Source of the DNA: Vibrio ostreae
GTDB lineage: Bacteria > Pseudomonadota > Gammaproteobacteria > Enterobacterales > Vibrionaceae
Assembly: GCF_019226825.1 (NCBI RefSeq)
Contig: NZ_CP076643.1
Location: 1,736,001-1,800,000 of the forward strand
Reading direction: 5' to 3'
Length of the DNA stretch: 64,000 nt
Shown here: piece after piece, positions 49,922 to 57,487 of the stretch
Layout: each line of letters begins with the position of its first letter
Position numbering within the stretch: position 1 is the stretch's first letter
Notes under the pieces: model-generated
What the model saw: the letters and a program-made list of their open reading frames with translations, nothing else
What the model was told of the DNA's origin: nothing
The model's database searches: none
Made by a program: the position numbers and the translations under genes

Positions 49922-50791
49922 ATGAGTAATACAGCCACAAAGTTCATTCTTGCTGACAGATTTACTTTCGACCCAACGAGCAATTCGCTAGTAGACAAAG
50001 AAGCCGACAATGAGAATGTTCGTCTCGGAAGCAATGAAAGCCGCATACTATTACTGCTATCTCAACGCCCAAATGAAGTGATAACCCGCAATGAACTGCA
50101 TGATTTCGTCTGGCGTGAGCAAGGATTTGAAGTCGATGACTCAAGCCTGACCCAAGCCGTATCAACACTGCGCAAGATGTTGAAAGATTCGACAAAATCA
50201 CCGCAATTCGTTAAAACTGTACCCAAACGTGGCTATCAGTTGATCGCAGAAGTTGAACCATTAGAAGCCGACGAAACGGTCCAGGCGCCGGATGAACAAC
50301 CAGAGCACCCCGACAGCTCCGGTAGTAGCGTCATGCCCGCTGATATTCAGGTGACGGCAAACTCTGTCCCTGCATACACCACCAGCACGAATACAGAAAA
50401 GGCCGATCACTTACCTCTGACTTTACTGCACAAGTGCGATCTGCGGGTCAAGATCATGCTGATTGTCGCCATCTTACTGCCTCTATGTGTCATTTTGTTT
50501 ACCAGCCCGGCCCCCTCCAAGCTGCGCCAGTTAGCCAATTACAATGGCGTAACGGTCAGTGCCCCTGTCAACCAGCCTGATCTGAGTGCCTGGATGCCAC
50601 TGATTGAATCCTGCATCATCAAATACGCTAAGCTTCACCCGGGTGAAATGGCACCCAAAGAGGTCATCGCCACCGGCGGCCACAATAATCAACTGGTGCT
50701 GAACTACATTCATGCCCCTCAGTTTTCCGGACAGAACATTACCCTACGTATCCTGTCCACCGAAGAAGATATTGATCAGATTTGCCAGTGA
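49922..50791 (+). CDS. toxR: Transmembrane transcriptional regulator ToxR
   Basis: This 289-residue inner-membrane regulator controls porin and, in pathogens, virulence genes in response to bile and other signals. The cytoplasmic OmpR-type winged helix covers about residues 10-112 (NEVITRNELHDFVWREQGFE and QFVKTVPKRGYQLIAEVEPL). A variable Pro/Asp/Ser linker leads to one membrane helix (about 178-195). The periplasmic domain follows, with Cys231 and Cys288 placed as the redox disulfide pair of V. cholerae ToxR. It is divergent from htpG and directly upstream of toxS. Confidence 0.96.
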   Translation: MSNTATKFILADRFTFDPTSNSLVDKEADNENVRLGSNESRILLLLSQRPNEVITRNELHDFVWREQGFEVDDSSLTQAVSTLRKMLKDSTKSPQFVKTVPKRGYQLIAEVEPLEADETVQAPDEQPEHPDSSGSSVMPADIQVTANSVPAYTTSTNTEKADHLPLTLLHKCDLRVKIMLIVAILLPLCVILFTSPAPSKLRQLANYNGVTVSAPVNQPDLSAWMPLIESCIIKYAKLHPGEMAPKEVIATGGHNNQLVLNYIHAPQFSGQNITLRILSTEEDIDQICQ

Positions 50792-50802
50792 GGAGGCCCA
50801 TG

Positions 50803-51324
50803 ATGAACAGAAGAATTGCGATCCTGATTTTGCTGATTTCTGCCGCATTCAGCGCTTGGTTTTACTGGTTCAGTGACATCAAACTGCAACAGGTGCTGAC
50901 CTCGCGCGAATGGCAATCCAAAATGGTCACCCTGATTGAGAGTAAACAACAAAATGATTCCGTTGGCCCGCTGCGCCGGGTTGATGTCACTTCAAACGTC
51001 AAGTACCTGCCTAACGGCACCTACCTGCGTGTGTCGTTAGTCAAGTTGTATGCGATGGATAAATCGGTACCGGAAGATGTGATCAACTGCTCGGAATCAG
51101 GCGAATGGGACGTCAGTGATAACTACCTGCTGCTGACACCGACCGATTTTAAAGACGTCTCTTCCACCCAGAGTAAAGATTTCACCCCCGAGCAGCTGCA
51201 ATTGATCACCCAGCTGTTCCGCATGGACTCGGAGCAGAGTCAGCGGGTAGATATCGTCAATGATAAAACCCTGCTGCTGACCAACCTTAATCACGGCTCC
51301 ACCGTGTTGTTCGGCAATAAATAG
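50803..51324 (+). CDS. toxS: ToxR partner protein ToxS
   Basis: This 173-residue protein has a short cytoplasmic end, one membrane helix (about residues 4-22) and a periplasmic domain that stabilises ToxR and contributes to bile-acid binding. The stretches LTSREWQSKMVTLI, VDVTSNVKYLPNGTYLRVS and LLTNLNHGSTVLFG are typical ToxS. AGGAGG at 50791-50796 lies six bases before the ATG at 50803, so this start is chosen over the ATG at 50800. It begins 11 bases after the toxR stop. Confidence 0.94.
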   Translation: MNRRIAILILLISAAFSAWFYWFSDIKLQQVLTSREWQSKMVTLIESKQQNDSVGPLRRVDVTSNVKYLPNGTYLRVSLVKLYAMDKSVPEDVINCSESGEWDVSDNYLLLTPTDFKDVSSTQSKDFTPEQLQLITQLFRMDSEQSQRVDIVNDKTLLLTNLNHGSTVLFGNK

Positions 51325-51330
51325 CCCTGT

Positions 51331-51365
51331 GGTTCAGCGCTGACAACCTTCAGCGCTGAGCCTCC
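51331..51365 (+). terminator. Hairpin after toxS made of two identical palindromes
   Basis: TCAGCGCTGA occurs at 51334-51343 and 51350-51359. Each copy is a palindrome, and the two can pair into one longer stem (extended by GG/CC outside) followed by TCCTTTG. It is a likely but weak terminator for toxRS. Confidence 0.55.
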
Positions 51366-51392
51366 TTTGTAACGTCAAGAGATAGTGCCATT

Positions 51393-51671
51393 ATGGACAA
51401 AGCCCGTATCGATATTTACTACTGTCGCCAGTGCAACTGGATGTTACGTTCCACCTGGTTAACCCAGGAGCTGTTGCATACCTTCAGTGAAGAGATCGCA
51501 ACCATCTCGCTCCACCCCGATACCGGTGGCCGGTTTGAAATTTTCTGTAACGGTGAACAGATCTGGGAACGCAAACAGGATGGCGGTTTTCCGGAGGCTA
51601 AAGTGCTCAAGCAACGCGTGCGTGATTTGATTGATCCGCAACGCGACCTCGGCCATTCAGACCGTAAATAA
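51393..51671 (+). CDS. SelW/Rdx-family thioredoxin-fold protein (Cys form)
   Basis: This 92-residue protein belongs to the Rdx family related to selenoprotein W. The redox motif is CxxC (Cys11-Arg-Gln-Cys14) where many relatives have CxxU, so this is the cysteine-only version. The rest, GGRFEIFCNGEQIWERKQDG and GFPEAKVLKQRVRDLIDP, is characteristic of the family. It follows toxS by 68 bases after a hairpin and so has its own unit or read-through from toxRS. A cellular role is not established. Confidence 0.87.
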   Translation: MDKARIDIYYCRQCNWMLRSTWLTQELLHTFSEEIATISLHPDTGGRFEIFCNGEQIWERKQDGGFPEAKVLKQRVRDLIDPQRDLGHSDRK

Positions 51672-51674
51672 TCA

Positions 51675-52082
51675 CTATTCCTCATCTCGCGCCATGCCGT
51701 TGATCACGATATTATTGTAACTAACCATACCGATGACCCGACCATTTTCGATCACCGGTGCCCGGCTGATACCAAAGCGCTCGAACAGACGGGCGCAATA
51801 TTTGACGTTCATATCCGGCGAGACCGATAACGCTGGCTTGGTCATGATTTCATAGATGTTGGTCCGCTTGGGCGAACGGTTGGTGGCCAGGACTTTTTTG
51901 GCAATATCGTTCATCAGGACAATACCGTACTCATCGTCCTCATGACGTTTATTGACGATTAACGCCTTCACCTGGTGCTGCTTAGCGAGACAGATCCCGT
52001 CATGGACCGTGGTTAAACCATCAACCATGACATAAGTATTCGCCATGACATCGCGAACGTGAATATTGTCGTGCCGACTCAT
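51675..52082 (-). CDS. CBS-domain protein
   Basis: This 135-residue protein consists of two CBS motifs (about residues 8-65 and 72-130), a module that usually binds adenosine nucleotides and regulates a partner. Recognisable elements are VRDVMANTYVMVDGLTTVHDG and RAPVIENGRVIGMVSYNNIV. It is the last gene of a minus-strand operon and overlaps the PII-like gene by four bases (ATGA), so it probably acts with the PII-like protein and the DUF1538 membrane proteins. Confidence 0.88.
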   Translation of the reverse strand: MSRHDNIHVRDVMANTYVMVDGLTTVHDGICLAKQHQVKALIVNKRHEDDEYGIVLMNDIAKKVLATNRSPKRTNIYEIMTKPALSVSPDMNVKYCARLFERFGISRAPVIENGRVIGMVSYNNIVINGMARDEE

Positions 52083-52432
52083 AGGTTGTCCTCAATCACT
52101 TTGGTTAATGTTTCGACCTGATGCGCGACTCCGACTGCGTCTTCTATATCAATCTGAATCGCAATCCCCTGCCCCGATTCCTGATCAAACTCACCGACTT
52201 CGGCGATGGTTTCCAGAATATGGCGCGACAAATGCTCCTCCACCATCAGCAGCACCACATCTTTCTGCACTTCCAGGGTCAGGCCAAAAAAGGTGCGTTT
52301 TTTATTGAGCCCCTCGCCACGAGCATTATTAATCACTGTTGCCCCGGTAGCTCCGGCCTCACGCGCCGCGTCCAGCACCTCGTCGGTTTTGCTGTCCTCA
52401 ACAAATGCGATAATCAGTTTAAACCTCATCAT
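52079..52432 (-). CDS. PII-like signalling protein
   Basis: This 117-residue protein has the ferredoxin-like fold and length of PII (GlnB/GlnK) regulators. The start KLIIAFVEDSKTDEVLDAAR, a T-loop-like segment ARGEGLNKKRTFFG, and GIAIQIDIEDAVGVAHQVE fit a divergent PII. The canonical uridylylation Tyr motif is absent. It overlaps the second DUF1538 gene by 14 bases and the CBS gene by four. By analogy with AmtB-GlnK it may gate the DUF1538 membrane proteins in response to nucleotides or a metabolite, but this is inference. Confidence 0.83.
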   Translation of the reverse strand: MMRFKLIIAFVEDSKTDEVLDAAREAGATGATVINNARGEGLNKKRTFFGLTLEVQKDVVLLMVEEHLSRHILETIAEVGEFDQESGQGIAIQIDIEDAVGVAHQVETLTKVIEDNL

Positions 52433-53272
52433 CTTTCTCCTTGCGCAACCTTGCTGCTGTCAGGTCAGGCTGACCAGAAACCGGCGCACTTTGCGCCGCC
52501 CGGCGTTCAGCCCTTCGGTTAAGCCACAGGGTTAACTGGGCATAGCCCATCACTGAAATCATCGGAAACAGGCTGGCAAAGGCAATCAAACCAAAACCAT
52601 CCATCACCGGGCTGCGTCCGGGCACCGTCGACGCCAGTCCGAGCCCAAGAGCAGCCACTATCGGTACGGTCACCGTTGATGTAGTGACCCCACCGGAATC
52701 ATACGCGAGCGGAACAATCAGCTTCGGGGCATAGAAGGTTTGCACCACCACCACGATATAACCGCCGATAATGTAAAAATGCAGCGCATCGCCGACCACA
52801 ATCCGATAGCAACCCAGCGTGATCCCGAGCGCAACCCCGAACGCCACGGCCACCCGCAGCCCGTTAACCCGGATACTCCCCCGGACACCTGATTAGCCTT
52901 AAGCGCCACCGCGATCAGCGACGGCTCGGCAATCGTGGTACTAAAACCAATCATAAAAGCAAACAGATACACCCAGTAGTAATCAACCCAGTGCAGGCTT
53001 TGTCCTGCGCTGAGCCTGAACTGCTGCAAAAACTGCAGATTGGTCAGTTGTTGAGCCATGGTTTTACCAAGCGGAAACAGTGCCAGTTCCAGGCCGAGTA
53101 AAAACAGCGACAAACCCAGAATCACATAAATAAAACCCACCGCTATTTTGACCGGATGCGCGACCGGTTTACGCAGCACCACCAGTTGAAAGCCAAAAAT
53201 AATCACCACAATCGGCAGCACATCGCGCATGGTTGTAGTCAGGGTCTGGATAAATTCCGTGAGTCCTATCAT
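52419..53272 (-). CDS. DUF1538 membrane protein B, frameshifted
   Basis: This gene encodes a DUF1538-family membrane protein, 284 residues when the frame is restored. As sequenced, a C5 run at 52878-52882 (G5 on the coding strand) breaks the frame between VSGG and SIRVNGLRVAVAF; six Gs would rejoin it. Helices are spread along the whole length. Two motifs are shared with the neighbouring paralogue: GFSTTIAEPSLIAVAL in the first half and [15 protein letters not shown] near residue 215, followed by [14 protein letters not shown]. The C-terminus is a charged tail. It begins 13 bases after its paralogue and overlaps the PII-like gene. Function is unknown. Confidence 0.82.
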
Positions 53273-53285
53273 GACGTGCCAGCCT

Positions 53286-54021
53286 TCATGTCATCATCAT
53301 CCCGAAGACCATCACAAACATCATCGGCAACAGGGAAGCAAACGCAATCAGGCCGAATCCGTCCAGCATCGGGTTGCGCCCCTTAATGGATGAAGCCAGC
53401 CCCACTCCCAGCGCCGTGACCAGAGGCACAGTGATGGTCGAGGTCGTCACCCCACCGGAATCGTAGGCGATACCAATAATAAACGGAGGCGCGAACAGAG
53501 TCAGAATCACGACGCCGAGATAGCCAAACGCAATCATGTAATGAATCGGCCAGCCACGCAGAATGCGCAGCACACCAATCACAATCGCCAGTCCAACCGA
53601 GAACGCCACCGTCACTCTCAGACCGTGGGCATACTCATCACGCGTCAGCTCACTGTCCGCGATAACGCCTCCGAGCGCGGCGACCCGCGCGGCTTCTTCC
53701 GCCACGGCCGTCAGCGCCGGCTCGGCAATGGTGGTACCAAAACCAAGACAAAAGGCGAACACCAACAGCCATACCACACTGCCTTTACGGGCCAGCGCCT
53801 GAGCCATCGACTCCCCCAATCGGAAACAGGCCCATTTCCAGGCCGAAGATAAAGAAAGTCAGGCCGAAGACCACCAACACCAGGCCGGTCAGTACACTGA
53901 CCAGATGGGGCAAAGGCTCCTGCAGCACCAGCAACTGGAAAAAAGCAATCACAGCGATAATCGGCAGCAGGTCACGCAGACTGCCCATTAACGCTTTTAA
54001 CAGTGCTACTACCCCAGCCAT
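53286..54021 (-). CDS. DUF1538 membrane protein A, frameshifted
   Basis: This is a DUF1538-family membrane protein, 244 residues when the frame is restored, and a paralogue of the gene that follows it. The frame is broken at a C5 run (53813-53817). With four Gs on the coding strand the protein reads [16 protein letters not shown] without interruption. It carries the same motifs: [18 protein letters not shown] and [20 protein letters not shown], then [15 protein letters not shown]. It is first in the four-gene operon A-B-PII-CBS. The two halves may form a heteromeric channel or transporter; the substrate is unknown. Confidence 0.82.
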
Positions 54022-54210
54022 ACCTGCTCCGATACAAATAGTTACACTTATGATGGCAAAGGATACATCACACTGATGTGACCCACCCGGCGCCGTGGCG
54101 AAAAAGTCAGCAAAGGTTAAAAAACAGAATGTTGGAACTTGAGCCAGATTCCTCTAAGCTGATGAGGCGGACGTGACAGCTATACTTAAACGAGCAAGCA
54201 AGGAGGCGAC

Positions 54211-55125
54211 ATGAAAATATTGATCACCGGGGGAACCGGCTTTATCGGACGTGAACTGATTAAGCTGCTGATGACTCATGATTTGGTCTGCCTGACCCGC
54301 AACTCTCATCACGCCCGCCAGCGGCTTGCCCACGTACATAATGACAAACTGACGTTCATCGAAAGCCTGGACGATCTGCACGATCTCAATCGCTTTGACG
54401 CTGTGATCAATCTGGCCGGCGAGCCGATTGCGGATAAACGCTGGACCGAACAGCAAAAGCAGCGTATCTGCGACAGCCGCTGGAATCTGACAGAACGCCT
54501 GGTCGAACTGTTTCACGCCAGCACCAAACCCCCTCATGTGCTGATCAGCGGCTCAGCAGTCGGCTATTACGGTGACCAGCAGGAACACCCGTTTGACGAA
54601 AGCCTGCAGGTCAGTTCCCAGCGTTTTTCACATCAGGTTTGTGCAACCTGGGAGCAGATCGCTCTGCGCGCCCAGTCGGATCAAACCCGGGTATGTATTA
54701 TGCGCACCGGTGTCGTTCTGGCTCCGGAAGGCGGAGCGCTGAAAAAAATGCTGCCGCCTTATCGTCTCGGCCTCGGCGGCCCAATTGGTTCCGGCCAGCA
54801 ATACATGCCTTGGATCCACATGAGCGATATGGTCAAAGCGATTGTTTACGTACTGGAAACCGAACATGCGCAGGGTATTTTTAACTTCAGTGCTCCGCAC
54901 CCGGTCACCAATCGCAGGTTCAGCCGCTGTCTGGCACAAACGCTAAAACGTCCACATATTTTAACCACGCCCAAGTGGGCCATCCGTCTGCTGATGGGTG
55001 AAGCGAGTGAATTGTTGTTTGACAGTATCCGTGCCAAGCCGAAGAAACTGACTGAACTGGGTTTCCAGTTCACTTACTCACGCGTCGAGCCGGCGCTCAA
55101 ACATCTCCTGCAACATCACGTCTGA
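54211..55125 (+). CDS. TIGR01777-family NAD-dependent epimerase/dehydratase-like protein (YfcH-like)
   Basis: This 304-residue Rossmann-fold protein of the extended SDR type has the dinucleotide loop ITGGTGFIGRELIK at the N-terminus. NLAGEPIADKRWTEQQKQRI and GSAVGYYGDQ are hallmarks of the TIGR01777/YfcH group. The C-terminus contains the DUF1731 region (LLFDSIRAKPKKLTELGFQF). The ATG follows AAGGAGGCGAC, a strong ribosome-binding site. Substrate and role are not established. It is divergent from the DUF1538 operon. Confidence 0.9.
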   Translation: MKILITGGTGFIGRELIKLLMTHDLVCLTRNSHHARQRLAHVHNDKLTFIESLDDLHDLNRFDAVINLAGEPIADKRWTEQQKQRICDSRWNLTERLVELFHASTKPPHVLISGSAVGYYGDQQEHPFDESLQVSSQRFSHQVCATWEQIALRAQSDQTRVCIMRTGVVLAPEGGALKKMLPPYRLGLGGPIGSGQQYMPWIHMSDMVKAIVYVLETEHAQGIFNFSAPHPVTNRRFSRCLAQTLKRPHILTTPKWAIRLLMGEASELLFDSIRAKPKKLTELGFQFTYSRVEPALKHLLQHHV

Positions 55126-55161
55126 CGATTTGACCTGAAATAATCCCTGTCTGGAACTTGC

Positions 55162-55989
55162 ATGACCCAATCGATATTAATTACCGGCTGTTCATCCGGT
55201 ATTGGCTACATGGCTGCGACCGAATTACATCAGCGCGGCTACCAAGTGATCGCCTCCTGCCGCAAAGCAGAAGATGTACAACGCCTGCAGGCTGAAGGCC
55301 TGACCTGTATTGAGCTCGACCTCAGTGACGAAGCGAGCATTCGCCGCGGCGTCGAACAGGCCCTGCTGCTGTCGGACAATAAACTGTATGCCGTGTTCAA
55401 CAATGGCGCCTACGGCCAGCCGGGCGCGTTAGAAGACCTGCCGACCGACGGACTGCGCGCTCAATTTGAAACCAACTTTTTCGGCTGGCATACCCTGACC
55501 ACGCTGCTGATGCCGCACTTTCGCCGTCAGGGCTATGGCCGCATCGTGCAAAACAGCTCCATTCTCGGTTTCGCCGCAATGAAATACCGCGGCGCCTACA
55601 ACGCGTCAAAATTTGCGATTGAGGGCTGGAGCGATACTCTGCGCCTTGAACTGCACGGCAGCGATATCCACATCAGCCTGATAGAACCGGGCCCGATAGA
55701 AACCCGCTTTCGCGCTAACGCTCTGAGTGCATTTAAACATTGGATCGACATCGACCATTCATTCCACAGCGCCAGTTACCATGCCCAGCTCAACCGGCTC
55801 GGTAATGATAAATCCAATAATGCCTTTGTGCTGCCTCCGGAGTCCTGCCTGAAACCTCTGCTGCACGCCCTGAGCTCGCCCAAACCGCGCTTACGTTATC
55901 GGGTCACCACTCCGACCAAAGTGTTTGCGCTGTTAAAACGCCTCCTTCCTGGTCGAACTTTGGACAAACTGCTGAATAAAGCAGCGTGA
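55162..55989 (+). CDS. Short-chain dehydrogenase (YbbO-like)
   Basis: This 275-residue classical SDR has the cofactor loop TGCSSGIGYMAA, the catalytic Ser in NSSILGF and Tyr-Lys in YRGAYNASKFAIEGW. Its whole layout, including the C-terminal KRLLPGRTLDKLL, resembles E. coli YbbO, an NADP-dependent aldehyde reductase. The neighbouring ybbN-qmcA-nfeD genes support that assignment. It starts 37 bases after the YfcH-like gene. Confidence 0.9.
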   Translation: MTQSILITGCSSGIGYMAATELHQRGYQVIASCRKAEDVQRLQAEGLTCIELDLSDEASIRRGVEQALLLSDNKLYAVFNNGAYGQPGALEDLPTDGLRAQFETNFFGWHTLTTLLMPHFRRQGYGRIVQNSSILGFAAMKYRGAYNASKFAIEGWSDTLRLELHGSDIHISLIEPGPIETRFRANALSAFKHWIDIDHSFHSASYHAQLNRLGNDKSNNAFVLPPESCLKPLLHALSSPKPRLRYRVTTPTKVFALLKRLLPGRTLDKLLNKAA

Positions 55990-56093
55990 AATTACAATTC
56001 TGTCATTAATACGTCACAATCCGATGCAATGATGATGGCCGAATCGTAGGATTCGTTTAACCGATTAATCAGCATTGCATTGGGTACACATCT

Positions 56094-56159
56094 ATGACTT
56101 TAAACCAATGGAATTGGCTCGGTGTTGGTATCGCGCTGACACTCTTTCTTGTTTTATAG
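56094..56159 (+). CDS. Candidate 21-residue single-helix membrane peptide
   Basis: An ATG at 56094 opens a 21-codon frame ending TAG at 56157-56159. The product starts MTLNQWNWLG and continues as an uninterrupted hydrophobic run of Val, Gly, Ile, Ala, Leu and Phe, long enough for one membrane helix. The upstream sequence GGGTACACATCT gives only a weak ribosome-binding site. A terminator follows 40 bases later, making a self-contained unit. The NxWxWLGxGxAL pattern resembles the N-terminus of the NfeD-like protein 2.3 kb downstream. Expression is unproven; the region could instead be a small RNA. Confidence 0.4.
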   Translation: MTLNQWNWLGVGIALTLFLVL

Positions 56160-56197
56160 CGTTCTGATTGAATTGCTTACCGCGCTTTGCGCTTCAA

Positions 56198-56230
56198 CAG
56201 CTACCCTTACGGTAGCTGTTTGCTTTTCTG
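56198..56230 (+). terminator. Terminator after the small ORF
   Basis: ACAGCTACC-CTTAC-GGTAGCTGT followed by TTGCTTTT is a perfect 9-bp stem with a T-rich tail. No larger gene ends near it except the YbbO-like gene 210 bases upstream. Confidence 0.75.
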
Positions 56231-56391
56231 TGACTGCACAGCGCGCGTGACCTCTTTTGCGCAGCGGCCAGCCCTGGCTGTGATTCAGAACCATTTCAGC
56301 ACGAAAAACTTTACCATCGCCTTGCTATGACTTGTGTTTTCAATTCATGCCCCCATCTATGGCTTAAAGCGCAAGCGTAAAAGGAATCATC

Positions 56392-57246
56392 ATGCAATCA
56401 CCTCATATTACTGACGTTACCCAACACAATTTCCGCGAAGTTATCGAAAGCTCAGCGTCCCGCCCTATTCTGTTTTACTTCTGGGCACCGATGAGTGAAG
56501 AAAGCGTACAACTTATTCCGCAATTGCAGCAGTTAACTCAGCAGTACAATGGTGCATTCCAGCTTGCCCAGCTTAACTGCCAGGACGAGCAAGCCATCGC
56601 GTCACAATTTGGTATTCAGGCTCTGCCGACCATCGCGCTGTTTTTCAACGGCCAGCCGGTTGATGGTCTGGGTGGCCCGCAGCCGATTGAAGCGATTCAG
56701 GACATGCTTAACCGTCACCTGCCAAGTCAGGATGAACAAAATCTGCAGTACGCACAGCAACTGATCAAAAACCAACAGCACCAGCAGGCACTGACTCTGC
56801 TGCTGGCGTTGCCGGAGCAGTGGAAGAGTAAAGGGGATACCAAACTGGCTCTGGCCGACTGCTTCCTGGAAACCGGTCAGTTTGACGCTGCTAAAGCAGA
56901 GCTGAGCGCGATTCCGCTCGAATATCAGGACAGCTACTACAAAAGCCTGATCGCAAAACTGGAACTGCATGAACAGGCGGCTGACAGCCCGGAAATCCAG
57001 GCACTGGAAACCGCGCTGGCTCAAAACAGCAATGACGCCAAAATCGCTGTCGAACTGGCCACCCAGTACCATCAGGTCAAGCGTGATGAAGAAGCACTTG
57101 AGCTGCTGTGGAACTTCCTTAAAAGCGACCTCAACACACTCGATGGTGAAATGAAGAAAGTATTTATGGACATCCTCAGCGCGATTGGCCAGGGGAACAG
57201 CGTCGCCGCGCGTTACCGTCGCCAGCTGTACTCTCTGTTGTACTAA
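56392..57246 (+). CDS. ybbN: Thioredoxin-like co-chaperone YbbN (CnoX)
   Basis: This 284-residue protein has an N-terminal thioredoxin fold (about residues 1-110) and a C-terminal TPR region (about 115-284), the CnoX/YbbN layout. E. coli CnoX protects proteins from chlorine stress and cooperates with GroEL and DnaK. Here the active-site motif is Trp-Ala-Pro-Met-Ser-Glu-Glu-Ser, with no cysteine, so no thioredoxin redox activity is expected. Cys63 (LNCQDEQAIASQFGIQALPT) is kept at the place used for mixed disulfides in E. coli. Strong ribosome-binding site AAAGGAATCATC. Confidence 0.93.
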   Translation: MQSPHITDVTQHNFREVIESSASRPILFYFWAPMSEESVQLIPQLQQLTQQYNGAFQLAQLNCQDEQAIASQFGIQALPTIALFFNGQPVDGLGGPQPIEAIQDMLNRHLPSQDEQNLQYAQQLIKNQQHQQALTLLLALPEQWKSKGDTKLALADCFLETGQFDAAKAELSAIPLEYQDSYYKSLIAKLELHEQAADSPEIQALETALAQNSNDAKIAVELATQYHQVKRDEEALELLWNFLKSDLNTLDGEMKKVFMDILSAIGQGNSVAARYRRQLYSLLY

Positions 57247-57288
57247 CTCGGCTGTTGTACTAACTCGGCTTTTGTACTAACTCTGCCC
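57238..57288 (+). repeat. 17-bp triplicate spanning the ybbN stop codon
   Basis: TTGTACTAACTCGGCTG is repeated at 57238, 57255 and 57272 with few changes. The first copy contains the ybbN stop codon (TAA at 57244-57246), so the stop context is copied downstream twice. Confidence 0.85.
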
Positions 57289-57374
57289 GACGGAGCCCGC
57301 AGTACCTCGCCAGGCTGACATCGAATCGATTCCGTCAGCTTGCTCCGTCAGGGAAGCTCACTATGTTTTTGATC

Positions 57375-57407
57375 ATTAAGGCAGGATATCCTGCCTTAAT
57401 TTTTTCT
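57375..57407 (+). terminator. Terminator after ybbN
   Basis: A perfect 24-base palindrome (arms TTAAGGCAGGAT / ATCCTGCCTTAA) is followed by TTTTTT. Confidence 0.85.
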
Positions 57408-57487
57408 GGCGGCGATTAATTCATCACATAACATTGCCTATCCTGCCGCTATACTTGTTAATCTTTCACCTTTGCAAGGATAGGAAC

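Larger units (their letters stand above)
55990..56391. other. Intergenic region with a small membrane-peptide ORF and terminator
   Basis: This 402-base gap between the YbbO-like gene and ybbN holds a 21-codon hydrophobic ORF (56094-56159) followed by a terminator (56198-56229), listed separately. The last 160 bases lead into ybbN and show no other gene. Confidence 0.5.
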
